Below, in pieces: positions 1 through 7,029 of a stretch of DNA of 22,181 bases; the first letter of the stretch is position 1, and the number at the start of each line of letters is the position of its first letter. Source of the DNA: CADEFX01 sp050260355 (lineage in GTDB: Bacteria; Pseudomonadota; Alphaproteobacteria; Rhizobiales; Hyphomicrobiaceae); the NCBI GenBank assembly GCA_050260355.1, contig JBLNBZ010000019.1, positions 1-22,181 of the forward strand. Direction: 5' to 3'. A program made the position numbers and the translations under genes. The notes under the pieces are model-generated. The model saw only the letters and a program-made list of their open reading frames with translations, searched no databases and was not told where the DNA came from.

Positions 1-2
1 TG

Positions 3-1967
3 CCCGCAGCATGGTCTGAGCCACCTGCTGGCGACGCCTATCTGTGGCTGATGGGGCTTCTCGCAGCCGGCGTCGGTCTGCCCTTCTTCGCCGTTTCGGC
101 CAACGCGCCGCTGCTGCAGGCCTGGTTCGCGCGCTCAGGCCATCCGCACGCCCGCGATCCCTATTTCCTCTATGGCGCCTCCAACGTCGGCAGCCTGGTG
201 GCGCTGCTCGGCTATCCCGTGTTGATCGAGCCGTTCGCGGGGCTCGGCACGCAGGCGGCGCTGTGGACGGTGGGGTTCCTGGCGCTGGGGGTTGCGATCC
301 TGACCTGCGCTCTCCTTGGTCCCGTCCAGGCGCACGCAGGCGACGTGGATCACGTGGCGAGTCTCGAGAGCGCGGCGCCGCCGCGGCCGACCTCGTCGCA
401 ACGTCTCGCCTGGGTCGCGCTGGCCTTCGTGCCGTCGGGGCTCCTTGTTGCCTTTACGAGTCATGTGACGACGGACATCGCCTCCGCGCCCTTTCTGTGG
501 GTCATCCCGCTGGCGATGTTCCTGGGAACGTTCATCCTGGTCTTCCGCGATGTCCCGCTGATCCCGCACCGGACCATGCTGCTGCTTCAGCCGGTGGCCG
601 TGGTTGCAGTGGTTCTGGGCTTGTCGCTCAACGGCAATCGGGGCTGGGTCATCGCGGCGGTGACAGGCGCGGTTGCCTTCTTCGTCACCACCATGGTCTG
701 TCACAAGGAGCTTTACGATCGGCGTCCCGCCAGCGCTCATCTGACGGAGTATTATCTCTGGATGTCACTCGGCGGCGTGCTCGGCGGAATATTTGCGGCG
801 CTGGTGGCGCCCCAGATTTTCAGCGTGATCTGGGAGTTTCCGCTGCTGCTGGTCCTCGGCGCGGCCTTACGGCCGGGGGTGTTTGTCCGCCAGTCGCGCA
901 ACGAGGCGACCGAGCTTGCCTGCACGGCAGGGGCAGCACTGCTGCTCATGCTCTGCTTCAATCTGTTGCTCGCCGGTGGCGTCATGGCCGGCTGGCAATC
1001 CGAGCTGGCACGCTCGTTCTTCATCGTCGGCTGCGGGTTGCTTGCCGTGGTCAACGCTGCGCAGCCCCTGCGGCAGCTCGCCTTCATCGCATTGGCCGCG
1101 ATCGCGATCGTGGTGCTGCCCTCGGCTCTCAACCGTGGCCACGCCGAACGCAGCTTTTTCGGCGTGCATCGTGTCATGACGTCGCCTGATGGGAAGCTCC
1201 GGCTCCTGATGCACGGGACCACGCTGCACGGTGTGCAACGCATCCGCGATGCGGAGGGCCCGCACGCCCAGCCCCTCGTTCCGACCGCCTATTACTATCC
1301 GGGATCGCCGAACGCACGTGGCGCCGCGGTGGCGCGGCTTGCGACCGCCAAGTCGGGTGCGCAGTTTCGGGCCGGCGTCGTGGGCTTGGGCGCTGGCGTC
1401 ATGGCCTGCAATGCACAGCCGGGCGAGCATTGGCGCTTTTTCGAGATCGATCCGGTCGTGGTCGAGATCGCCCGCGACGGGCATCGGTTCACGTTCCTCT
1501 CAACGTGTCAGCGCAACGCCGATATCGTTCTCGGCGATGCACGCTTGAAGCTCACCAAGGAAGCGCCGCACAGCTTCGACTACCTGCTCATCGACGCGTT
1601 CTCCTCGGACGCGGTGCCTGTGCACCTGCTGACGCGGGAGGCGATCAGCCTATACCTCGACAACCTGACGCCGAACGGCATTCTCGCGCTGCACGTGTCG
1701 AACCGGCACCTCGACCTGCGCACGGTCGCCGCTGCCACGGCCAAGTCGATCCCGGAAACATTCGTCGCCCTGGCCGTCGATAGGTTCGAGCACCGAAGCC
1801 TCGAGGCGCTTTCGTCGGAGGTGGTCTTCGTCACCCGCTCGCGCGAGTCGTTCGAGCTGATCAAGACGCTCCCTTATGTGCACCCCGTCGATGGAGTCGC
1901 AGTCGCCCCCTGGAGCGACGACTTCTCCGATATCGTCTCGGCGATCTGGCGCAAGTCGCGCAGCTAA
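3..1967 (+). CDS. Fused membrane / spermidine-synthase-like protein (5' end cut by window edge)
   Basis: The reading frame is open from the left edge, with 16 sense codons before the first ATG at 51, so the true start lies outside the window. The visible N-terminal part (about 370 residues from that ATG) is a series of hydrophobic segments resembling an MFS-like membrane half. The C-terminal part is a Rossmann SAM/aminopropyltransferase-like domain: GLGAG at 445-449, the acidic pair E465/D467 in FFEIDP, GDAR at 495-498, and LLIDAFSSDAVP with D515 (numbered from the ATG at 51). This is the layout of proteins called fused MFS/spermidine synthase. Such proteins are related to spermidine synthase, but true polyamine synthesis is often unproven, so the substrate is unknown. 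It converges on the next gene and the two stop codons overlap, leaving no room for a terminator between them. Confidence 0.85.
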   Translation, partial: PAAWSEPPAGDAYLWLMGLLAAGVGLPFFAVSANAPLLQAWFARSGHPHARDPYFLYGASNVGSLVALLGYPVLIEPFAGLGTQAALWTVGFLALGVAILTCALLGPVQAHAGDVDHVASLESAAPPRPTSSQRLAWVALAFVPSGLLVAFTSHVTTDIASAPFLWVIPLAMFLGTFILVFRDVPLIPHRTMLLLQPVAVVAVVLGLSLNGNRGWVIAAVTGAVAFFVTTMVCHKELYDRRPASAHLTEYYLWMSLGGVLGGIFAALVAPQIFSVIWEFPLLLVLGAALRPGVFVRQSRNEATELACTAGAALLLMLCFNLLLAGGVMAGWQSELARSFFIVGCGLLAVVNAAQPLRQLAFIALAAIAIVVLPSALNRGHAERSFFGVHRVMTSPDGKLRLLMHGTTLHGVQRIRDAEGPHAQPLVPTAYYYPGSPNARGAAVARLATAKSGAQFRAGVVGLGAGVMACNAQPGEHWRFFEIDPVVVEIARDGHRFTFLSTCQRNADIVLGDARLKLTKEAPHSFDYLLIDAFSSDAVPVHLLTREAISLYLDNLTPNGILALHVSNRHLDLRTVAAATAKSIPETFVALAVDRFEHRSLEALSSEVVFVTRSRESFELIKTLPYVHPVDGVAVAPWSDDFSDIVSAIWRKSRS

Positions 1968-2440
1968 CGGACGGCGATGACCGTCGCGCCGGTCTTTTCG
2001 ACGAGCATTGCCGGCGTCACGGCGAACACGCTTTCCGGCGTGCCAGCCGCCGCCCACACCACGTCGTAGCCGAGCAGGTCGCGATCGAAGTAGGTCGAGA
2101 GCGGTGTCGCGTGGCCGAGCGGCGGGATGCCGCCGATGGCAAAGCCGGTCACGTCGCGCACGAACTGGGCGTCGGGCCGCACCAGGGCCTCGCCAATGAC
2201 ACCGGCGACGCCTTTTTCGTCGACCCGATTGGCGCCTGAGACCAGCAGCAGATACGGCTTGCCGGACGACCTGCCCTTGAACACCAGGGATTTGACGATC
2301 TGGCCCACCCCGCATCCGCAGGCTGCGGCCGCCTCCTCGGCGGTGCGTGTGCTGGCCGGCATCTGCCGCACGGCGATGTCGAGACCCAGCTCGTGGGCCC
2401 GCTGCTGGACGCGCTGTGCGGCTTCCTTGAGGGTGCTCAT
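1964..2440 (-). CDS. YbaK/EbsC (ProX-like) aminoacyl-tRNA deacylase family protein
   Basis: 158 residues, the usual size for a free-standing YbaK/ProX-type editing domain. These proteins hydrolyse mischarged tRNAs such as Cys- or Ala-tRNA(Pro) in the cytoplasm. Visible family signatures are VGQIVKSLVFK with the conserved lysine K50, LLLVSGANRVDEK at 65-76, and GFAIGGIPPLGH at 99-110. The start was chosen at the ATG at 2440-2438 because a strong GGCAGGAGGAC ribosome site sits just upstream; the frame runs further upstream but that extension looks nothing like the family and crosses into gatC. The gene is divergent from the gat operon, 106 bases apart. Specificity cannot be told from the sequence; editing of Cys-, Ala- or Ser-charged tRNAs are all possible. 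Confidence 0.85.
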   Translation of the reverse strand: MSTLKEAAQRVQQRAHELGLDIAVRQMPASTRTAEEAAAACGCGVGQIVKSLVFKGRSSGKPYLLLVSGANRVDEKGVAGVIGEALVRPDAQFVRDVTGFAIGGIPPLGHATPLSTYFDRDLLGYDVVWAAAGTPESVFAVTPAMLVEKTGATVIAVR

Positions 2441-2470
2441 TTTAGTGTCCTCCTGCCCAGCCTGCGGCCG

Positions 2471-2498
2471 TTGCACCGGCCCGGCAACGGGGCTATGA
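2471..2498 (+). promoter_or_regulatory. Candidate promoter of the gat operon with a palindrome in the spacer
   Basis: TTGCAC (2471-2476) and CTATGA (2493-2498) are 16 bases apart and resemble the alphaproteobacterial -35/-10 pattern. They lie between the divergent YbaK-like gene and gatC, about 48 bases before the gatC start. A 7-bp perfect inverted repeat CCGTTGC/GCAACGG (2468-2474 and 2484-2490) overlaps this stretch. This is pattern matching only; neither element is a perfect consensus. Confidence 0.3.
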
Positions 2499-2546
2499 GT
2501 GCCGCAACGCTCAACGTGCTTCCAGCAAAATCGAGGCATCGAGGCC

Positions 2547-2834
2547 ATGCAGGTCGATGAAGCGACCGTCCGCCGCATCGCGCGGCTCGCCCGCATCAAG
2601 ATCACCGACGAGGAGGCGACGGCGCTCCAGAAGGAGCTGTCGGGCATTCTTGACTGGGTCAAGCAACTCGACGAGGTCGACACCAGCGGCGTGGAGCCGA
2701 TGACGCGGGTCATCCCCATGTCGCTCAAGAAGCGTTCTGATGTCGTCACGGATGGCGGCAAGGCGGAGGACATCGTACGCAACGCGCCAGCGGCGGACGA
2801 TCACTTCTTCGTCGTGCCCAAGGTGGTCGAATGA
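2547..2834 (+). CDS. gatC: Asp-tRNA(Asn)/Glu-tRNA(Gln) amidotransferase subunit C
   Basis: 95 residues, normal GatC length. GatC is the small subunit that wraps around and stabilises the GatA-GatB interface of the tRNA-dependent amidotransferase. Typical features are the N-terminal helix VDEATVRRIARLARIKIT, the ELSGILDWVKQLDEVDTSGVEP stretch, and the VIPMSLKKRSDVV ... RNAPAADDHFFVVPKVVE tail seen across alphaproteobacteria. The start at 2547 was preferred to an upstream ATG at 2499 because the family begins at this point and GAGG occurs a few bases before. Its stop overlaps the start of the next gene (ATGA at 2831-2834), so the two are translationally coupled. It is the first gene of the operon that also carries gatA and gatB. 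Confidence 0.93.
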   Translation: MQVDEATVRRIARLARIKITDEEATALQKELSGILDWVKQLDEVDTSGVEPMTRVIPMSLKKRSDVVTDGGKAEDIVRNAPAADDHFFVVPKVVE

Positions 2835-3298
2835 CGGTCGTCGACATTGCAATTCGCCCAGAGGACCCGCGTCAGCCCGGTGTGCGCGCGCTGATCGCTG
2901 AGCTCGATGCGCTCATGACGAGTCTTTATCCCGCCGAGAGCAATCACCTGCTCGACGTCGAGACACTGGCGGCCGCCGACGTGACGTTCCTGGTTGCTCG
3001 CGCGGAGGACAAGGTGATTGGCTGTGGTGCCGTACGCAGGCACAACGCCGAGCTCGGCGAGATCAAGCGCATGTTCGTTTCTCCCGAGGTGCGCGGTCTG
3101 GGCCTCGGCAAGCGGATTCTCGGCGCGCTCGAGCGCGAGGCCGCAGGCCAAGGCTTGAAACGGCTGGCGTTGGAGACGGGCATCCACCAACCCGAAGCGA
3201 TCGGCCTTTATCGCCGGTCGGGATTTCGCGAATGCCAACCCTTCGGCGACTACAAGCCTGATCCGCTGAGCCTGTTCATGGTCAAAGAGCTTACCTGA
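2831..3298 (+). CDS. GNAT-family N-acetyltransferase
   Basis: 155 residues with a complete GNAT fold: the acetyl-CoA pyrophosphate loop RGLGLG at 88-93 after the beta-4 strand EIKRMFVSPEV, and the C-terminal YRRSGF motif typical of small-molecule or protein N-acetyltransferases. The acceptor substrate is not evident. It overlaps gatC by four bases (ATGA) and its TGA stop directly abuts the gatA ATG, so it is embedded in the gat operon and should be made in step with GatCAB. I recall GNAT genes in this position in other Hyphomicrobiales, which would suggest a conserved link, but that is from memory. A role in tRNA charging or amidation is inference from position only. Confidence 0.88.
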   Translation: MTVVDIAIRPEDPRQPGVRALIAELDALMTSLYPAESNHLLDVETLAAADVTFLVARAEDKVIGCGAVRRHNAELGEIKRMFVSPEVRGLGLGKRILGALEREAAGQGLKRLALETGIHQPEAIGLYRRSGFRECQPFGDYKPDPLSLFMVKELT

Positions 3299-4810
3299 AT
3301 GTCCAAGGCAGAACTGACGCGTCTGACTCTCGCTGAAGCGCGGGAGGGATTGAGGAAGAAGTCGTTCACCTCGACGGAGCTGACGCAAGCCTTCCTCGAG
3401 TCCATCGAGACCAGCAACGCTGCGCTCAATGCCTATATCGTCCGCACGCCAGAGCTTGCTCTCGCCAAGGCGAAGGAGAGCGATGCGCGCCTTGCGCAGG
3501 GCAATGCACGCCCGCTCGAGGGCTTGCCGCTCGGCATCAAGGACCTGTTCTGCACGCGCGATGTGCACAGTCAGGCCTGCAGCCACGTGCTCGACGGCTT
3601 CAAGCCGACCTACGAGTCGACGGTCACGCAGAACCTGTGGGACGCCGGCGCGCTCATGCTCGGCAAGCTCAACATGGACGAGTTCGCCATGGGCTCGTCG
3701 AACGAGACGAGCTACTACGGACCCGTGGTGAACCCCTGGCGGCGCAGGCTGCCGAATGGTCAATTGTCGAATGCGAAGCTGGTGCCCGGCGGCTCCTCGG
3801 GCGGCTCCTCAGCAGCCGTTGCCGCGGACTTGTGCCTCGGCGCCACCGCGACCGACACGGGCGGCTCGATCCGCCAGCCTGCGGCGCTGACCGGCACCGT
3901 CGGCATCAAGCCGACCTACGGCCGCTGCTCGCGCTGGGGTATCGTCGCCTTCGCCTCGTCGCTGGATCAGGCCGGCCCGATTGCCAAGACCGTGCGCGAT
4001 GCCGCCATCCTGCTCGGCACGATGGCCAGCCACGATCCCAAGGACTCCACATCCGTCGACGTTCCTGTTCCCGACTATGAAGCCCAGCTCATGAAGGGGG
4101 TGAAGGGATTGAGGGTCGGCGTGCCGAAAGAGTATCGCATCGACGGCATGTCGAAGGAGATCGAGGATCTTTGGCAGCGCGGCATCTGCTGGCTGAAGGA
4201 CGCCGGCGCCACCATTCACGAGATCTCCCTGCCGCACACGAAGTACGCGCTGCCTGCCTACTACATCGTTGCGCCGGCGGAGTGCTCGTCCAACCTCGCC
4301 CGCTACGACGGCATGCGCTATGGCCTGCGTGTGCCGGGAGAAGATCTGATCGATACCTACGAGCGAACGCGGGCCGCCGGCTTCGGCAAAGAGGTCCGCC
4401 GCCGTGTGCTGATGGGGACCTACGTCCTGTCGGCGGGCTACTACGATGCCTATTATCTCAAGGCGCAGAAGGTGCGCACGCTCATCAAGCGCGATTTCGA
4501 CGAGGCGTGGGGTAAAGTCGACGTGGTGCTGACCCCCACGACGCCCAGTCCCGCCTTCGCTTTCGGCGAGAAGTCCGGCGACCCGATCGCCATGTACCTG
4601 GAGGACATATTCACCGTGACGGTCAACATGGCCGGCCTGCCCGGCATCTCCGTGCCTGCGGGCCTGTCCTCGCAGGCAACGCCCCTCGGGCTTCAGCTCA
4701 TCGGCAAGCCATTCGACGAGGCGACATTGTTTACCGCCGCGCAGGTGATCGAGAACGCCGCAGGGTTGTTCCGCGTGACGGAGCCTTGGTGGAAATCAGG
4801 AGCAGCATGA
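3299..4810 (+). CDS. gatA: Asp-tRNA(Asn)/Glu-tRNA(Gln) amidotransferase subunit A (amidase)
   Basis: 503 residues, slightly longer than the usual 480-495. GatA is the glutaminase subunit that frees ammonia from glutamine and passes it to GatB. The amidase signature is complete: catalytic lysine in GLPLGIKDLF (K81), the cis-serine in PGGSSGGSS (S166), and the nucleophile in TDTGGSIRQPA (S190), giving the Lys/cis-Ser/Ser triad. About ten residues are inserted before the glycine-serine motif (around 148-160) compared with S. aureus GatA; similar insertions occur in alphaproteobacterial GatA. The ATG at 3299 directly follows the stop of the GNAT gene. The 3' end overlaps the chorismate-mutase-like gene (ATGA at 4807-4810). 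Confidence 0.95.
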   Translation: MSKAELTRLTLAEAREGLRKKSFTSTELTQAFLESIETSNAALNAYIVRTPELALAKAKESDARLAQGNARPLEGLPLGIKDLFCTRDVHSQACSHVLDGFKPTYESTVTQNLWDAGALMLGKLNMDEFAMGSSNETSYYGPVVNPWRRRLPNGQLSNAKLVPGGSSGGSSAAVAADLCLGATATDTGGSIRQPAALTGTVGIKPTYGRCSRWGIVAFASSLDQAGPIAKTVRDAAILLGTMASHDPKDSTSVDVPVPDYEAQLMKGVKGLRVGVPKEYRIDGMSKEIEDLWQRGICWLKDAGATIHEISLPHTKYALPAYYIVAPAECSSNLARYDGMRYGLRVPGEDLIDTYERTRAAGFGKEVRRRVLMGTYVLSAGYYDAYYLKAQKVRTLIKRDFDEAWGKVDVVLTPTTPSPAFAFGEKSGDPIAMYLEDIFTVTVNMAGLPGISVPAGLSSQATPLGLQLIGKPFDEATLFTAAQVIENAAGLFRVTEPWWKSGAA

Positions 4811-5127
4811 TGGCACCGCGCGCAGCGAAGGATTGTGTGGATCTCGCCCAGGTCCGGGTCGAGATCGACCGGGTCGACAACGCGCTCGTGGATCTGATCG
4901 CGGAGCGGTTCAGCTACGTCGAGCGCGCCTGGCAGATCAAGCTCGGTCTCAAGCAGGAGGCGAACGTGCCCTGGCGCAATCAGCAGGTGGTCGACAAGGT
5001 GCGCGCGCGGGCAATCGAGAAGGGCCTGCCGCCCGATCTGTGCGAGGCGCTGTGGCGGCAGATGATCGGCTGGTTCATCCAGTACGAGGAGGAGAAGTTG
5101 CGCGATCAGATCGAGGGCAAGACTTGA
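4807..5127 (+). CDS. Chorismate mutase-like protein (AroQ / PchB superfamily)
   Basis: 106 residues, all-helical, the size of a single AroQ domain, which rearranges chorismate to prephenate; PchB relatives act as isochorismate-pyruvate lyases. Compared from memory with E. coli AroQ and PchB, the substrate-binding R17, R34 (in IAER) and K45 are kept. The E. coli D48/R51/E52 stretch is not, and the position of E. coli Q88 / PchB Q90 appears to be E94, in WFIQYEEEK, as in yeast chorismate mutase. The start at 4807 overlaps the gatA stop; AGGAG at 4798-4802 serves it or the adjacent ATG at 4810. An in-frame ATG at 4786 lies before that ribosome site and is less likely. It sits between gatA and a small membrane protein gene in the gat operon. 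Mutase versus lyase cannot be settled by eye. Confidence 0.75.
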   Translation: MMAPRAAKDCVDLAQVRVEIDRVDNALVDLIAERFSYVERAWQIKLGLKQEANVPWRNQQVVDKVRARAIEKGLPPDLCEALWRQMIGWFIQYEEEKLRDQIEGKT

Positions 5128-5139
5128 GAGGGGCCGATC

Positions 5140-5430
5140 TTGGCTCTGCCGCCACAGTTGTGGGACGTGCTGACGCTCTCGTTCGTGAACCTGGGCACGT
5201 TGCTGGCTGGCTTCTTCGTCGGGCGCCACGTCGATCAAGCACAGAAAATCGTCATCGGCGCCTTTGCCTCCGGCGTTGCTGGTGTGTTCTTCGCGGGGCT
5301 GCTGATGGCTCTCGGTTTGTCCGAAGCGGATTCGAGCGCACTGACCGGGGTGTTCGTTCTGTCGTGCATCCTCGGCATCGTGTGGACCTGGATCGGCTTC
5401 ATCTCGCGCAAGGTCCCACGACAACCATGA
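5140..5430 (+). CDS. Small three-helix membrane protein of the gat operon (function unknown)
   Basis: 96 residues with three likely membrane segments at about 12-30, 37-60 and 67-88, and a short basic tail (SRKVPRQP). I do not recognise a named family. The start is taken as TTG at 5140 because the purine-rich GAGAGGGG (5126-5133) lies six bases upstream and the preceding gene stops only 12 bases earlier; no ATG gives a full first helix. It is followed by a repeat element and then gatB, so it is probably co-transcribed with the amidotransferase genes. A role in membrane tethering would be guesswork. Confidence 0.7.
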   Translation: MALPPQLWDVLTLSFVNLGTLLAGFFVGRHVDQAQKIVIGAFASGVAGVFFAGLLMALGLSEADSSALTGVFVLSCILGIVWTWIGFISRKVPRQP

Positions 5431-5443
5431 GCCAGAGGGCGAG

Positions 5444-5480
5444 TACCTCTCCCTCAGGGAGAGGGTTGGGGTGAGGGGTG
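5444..5480. repeat. Extragenic palindromic repeat (CCTCTCCCT/AGGGAGAGG type)
   Basis: A perfect inverted repeat CCTCTCCCT - C - AGGGAGAGG spans 5446-5464 and is followed by GTTGGGGTGAGGGGTGG. This matches, from memory, a short repeat scattered through intergenic regions of many Hyphomicrobiales and other proteobacteria. Only one copy lies in this window. It fills most of the 61-base gap between the small membrane protein gene and gatB, so if transcribed it forms a hairpin inside the gat mRNA just before the gatB start. Confidence 0.6.
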
Positions 5481-5494
5481 GTAGAGCATAGGTG

Positions 5495-6982
5495 ATGGTG
5501 AGCACGGCAATGCAGAACAAGGCGAACGGCAAGGCCTCCAACCTCATCAAGGGCGAGACCGGCGACTGGGAGGTCATCGTCGGCATGGAGGTGCACGCGC
5601 AGGTGAACTCGCGCGCCAAGCTGTTCTCTGGTGCCTCGACCGAGTTCGGTGGCGAGCCCAACAGCCATGTCTCGCTCGTCGATGCAGCCATGCCCGGCAT
5701 GCTGCCCGTGATCAACGAGGAGTGCGTCGCACAGGCGGTGCGCACCGGCCTCGGGTTGAACGCCAGGATCCACCTCACGAGCGTGTTCGATCGCAAGAAC
5801 TATTTCTACCCCGACCTGCCGCAGGGCTATCAGATCAGCCAGTACAAGCAGCCGATCGTCGGGGAGGGCGAGGTTCAGATCGACGTCGACGGCGAGAGCA
5901 TGACCGTAGGTATCGAGCGGCTGCATCTGGAGCAGGACGCCGGCAAGTCCATCCACGACCAGAGTCCCGACAGCTCTTTCGTGGACCTCAATCGCTCCGG
6001 CGTGGCCCTGATGGAGATCGTCTCGAGGCCAGATCTACGCTCGGCCAGGCAGGCGCAGGCCTACGTCACCAAGCTGCGCACGATCCTGCGCTATCTCGGC
6101 ACCTGCGATGGCGACATGGAGAAGGGCAACTTGCGCGCCGACGTCAACGTCTCGGTCAGGAAGCCCGGCGCGCCGCTCGGCACGCGCTGCGAGATCAAGA
6201 ACGTCAACTCCATCCGCTTCATCGGCCAGGCGATCGAGGCCGAGGCGCGCCGCCAGATCGGGATCATCGAGGAGGGCGGCAAGATCGAGCAGGAGACGCG
6301 GCTGTTCGACGCCGACAAGGGCGTGACGCGGTCCATGCGCTCCAAGGAGGAGGCGCACGACTACCGCTACTTCCCCGATCCCGACCTTTTGCCGCTGGAG
6401 CTGACGCAGGACTACGTCGACAGCCTGAAGCAGGGCTTGCCGGAGCTGCCGGATGCCAAGCGCGCTCGCTTCATGCGGGACCTTGGCCTGTCGGCCTACG
6501 ACGCCAGCGTGCTCGTTGCCGAGCGCGAAAGCGCCGACTACTTCGAGCAGGTCGCGAAGGGCCGAGACGGCAAGCTCGCCGCCAACTGGGTGATCAACGA
6601 GCTGTTCGGCCGCCTCAACAAGGAGGGCCTGAGCATCGCGCAGTCTCCGGTGTCCGCCGATCAGCTCGGCAGCATCGTCGGCCTCATTTCCGCCGGCACG
6701 ATCTCCGGCAAGATCGCCAAGGATCTGTTCGAGATCGTTTGGAGCGAGGGCGGTGACCCGGCCGAGATCGTCGAGAGGCGCGGCATGAAGCAGGTCACCG
6801 ACACGGGCGCCATCGAGGCCGCCGTCGATGCCATCATCACCGCCAATCCAGACAAGGTCGAGCAGGTCAAGGCCAAGCCGAGCATGCTCGGCTGGTTCGT
6901 CGGCCAGGTGATGAAGCAGTCCGGCGGCAAGGCCAACCCGCAGGCCGTTAACGAGCTGCTGAAGAAGAAGTTGGGGCTCTGA
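5495..6982 (+). CDS. gatB: Asp-tRNA(Asn)/Glu-tRNA(Gln) amidotransferase subunit B
   Basis: 495 residues, normal length. GatB binds the misacylated tRNA, phosphorylates the Glu/Asp side chain and uses ammonia channelled from GatA. Signatures in order: WEVIVGMEVHAQ (acidic and histidine ligands of the kinase site), YFYPDLPQGYQISQY at about 103-117, HLEQDAGKSIH, the VDLNRSGVALMEIVS stretch, GNLRADVNVSVR at 211-222, RCEIKNVNS, and HDYRYFPDPDLLPLEL. A YqeY-like helical tRNA-binding tail follows from about residue 350. The start is uncertain: GTG 5492, ATG 5495, GTG 5498 and ATG 5510 are all in frame, none with a strong ribosome site, and the conserved part begins only near residue 25. I chose the first ATG. 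Confidence 0.95.
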   Translation: MVSTAMQNKANGKASNLIKGETGDWEVIVGMEVHAQVNSRAKLFSGASTEFGGEPNSHVSLVDAAMPGMLPVINEECVAQAVRTGLGLNARIHLTSVFDRKNYFYPDLPQGYQISQYKQPIVGEGEVQIDVDGESMTVGIERLHLEQDAGKSIHDQSPDSSFVDLNRSGVALMEIVSRPDLRSARQAQAYVTKLRTILRYLGTCDGDMEKGNLRADVNVSVRKPGAPLGTRCEIKNVNSIRFIGQAIEAEARRQIGIIEEGGKIEQETRLFDADKGVTRSMRSKEEAHDYRYFPDPDLLPLELTQDYVDSLKQGLPELPDAKRARFMRDLGLSAYDASVLVAERESADYFEQVAKGRDGKLAANWVINELFGRLNKEGLSIAQSPVSADQLGSIVGLISAGTISGKIAKDLFEIVWSEGGDPAEIVERRGMKQVTDTGAIEAAVDAIITANPDKVEQVKAKPSMLGWFVGQVMKQSGGKANPQAVNELLKKKLGL

Positions 6983-6988
6983 CACCCC

Positions 6989-7007
6989 GCGCCTGGCTGG
7001 CAGGCGC
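6989..7007 (+). terminator. Hairpin downstream of gatB, no U-tract
   Basis: A perfect 7-bp stem GCGCCTG/CAGGCGC with a 5-base loop starts six bases after the gatB stop. The following bases (CGCCGCGG) are not T-rich, so it is at best a weak or Rho-assisted end, or an mRNA-stabilising 3' structure, for the gat operon. Confidence 0.35.
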
Positions 7008-7029
7008 CGCCGCGGCATATTATGTTGGG

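Noticed and set aside
44..1189. Overlapping plus-strand frame of 381 codons
   Set aside because: Arg/Gly-rich shadow in another frame of the spermidine-synthase-like gene, which has clear membrane segments and motifs.
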